From: Micrococcus sp. 2A | GTDB lineage: Bacteria > Actinomycetota > Actinomycetes > Actinomycetales > Micrococcaceae | Direction: 5' to 3' | DNA length: 64,000 nt | Assembly (NCBI RefSeq): GCF_039519235.1 | Contig: NZ_CP154351.1 | Coordinates: 2,294,001 to 2,358,000, forward strand | Shown here: piece after piece, positions 63,977 through 64,000 of the stretch | Layout: each line of letters starts with the position of its first letter | Numbering within the stretch: position 1 is the stretch's first letter | Notes under the pieces: model-generated | What the model was told of the DNA's origin: nothing | What the model saw: only the letters and a program-made list of their open reading frames with translations | The model's database searches: none | Program-made: the position numbers and the translations under genes

Positions 63977-64000
63977 GGATCGAGCGTAGCGACCGTGATC

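Overview
The window is high-GC DNA with actinobacterial gene families throughout: CmtR, SAM-riboswitch-controlled sulfur genes, a MesD/MesX methionine synthase, LysE/LysG and many overlapping ATGA/GTGA gene junctions. It fits a Micrococcales bacterium (Micrococcus/Kocuria-like), but that is inference. It is very rich in insertion sequences. I see five near-complete IS256-family copies of one type (four almost identical, one diverged), a second IS256 type, IS481, IS30, several IS3-family, and three IS5-family copies, plus many remnants.

Layout. 1-1.5 kb: ArsR regulator and CDF metal exporter, then a CsoR-like operator in front of a truncated lipoprotein. 2.1-3.3 kb: acetyltransferase/methyltransferase pair, duplicated in inverted orientation at 62.8-64.0 kb. 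3.6-5.9 kb: IS481-type element that appears to carry a Cmx-like chloramphenicol exporter as passenger. 5.9-10.3 kb: decayed genes (formylglycine-generating-enzyme-like, RCC1, VOC), hypothetical genes and a repeated palindromic motif. 10.3-14.7 kb: nested IS3/IS30/IS256 around a divergent reductase/TetR pair. 14.7-18.9 kb: SDR, YdcF-like protein and an ABC exporter. 19-21.7 kb: hypothetical and zinc-finger genes.

22.2-29.2 kb is a Tn7-like transposition operon: TnsA, TnsB, TnsC, two TniQ proteins and a small winged-helix protein, linked by overlapping start/stop codons. No CRISPR-cas genes are present. Directly downstream (29.4-30.5 kb) is a two-gene module of a small helical protein and a TIR-like (PF10137 type) effector, a likely anti-phage cargo, followed by a zinc-ribbon protein cut by an IS256.

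31-47 kb is a rearranged island of defence genes and insertion sequences. An abiEi/abiEii locus can be reassembled from four pieces. abiEi is split by the second-type IS256 with an 8-bp duplication, a diverged IS256 sits between abiEi and abiEii, and abiEii is split by an IS3 element. The two abiEii halves now lie 8 kb apart in opposite orientation, because the segment between two inverted copies of that IS3 element (about 36.4-43.65 kb) has been inverted. The same IS3 element truncates a type III-like DNA methyltransferase.

47.2-58.3 kb looks like ordinary chromosome: acetyltransferases, a VOC protein, a methyltransferase, then a SAM riboswitch heading a four-gene methionine operon (MetY-like, MetB, MesX, MesD), a DUF5519-like gene, an HTH/PIN toxin-antitoxin pair and the LysE/LysG pair. 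58.3-62.7 kb returns to mobile DNA: an IS256 copy that truncates an acetyltransferase gene, a CmtR-CadD cadmium resistance operon, an IS3 element and an IS5 remnant.
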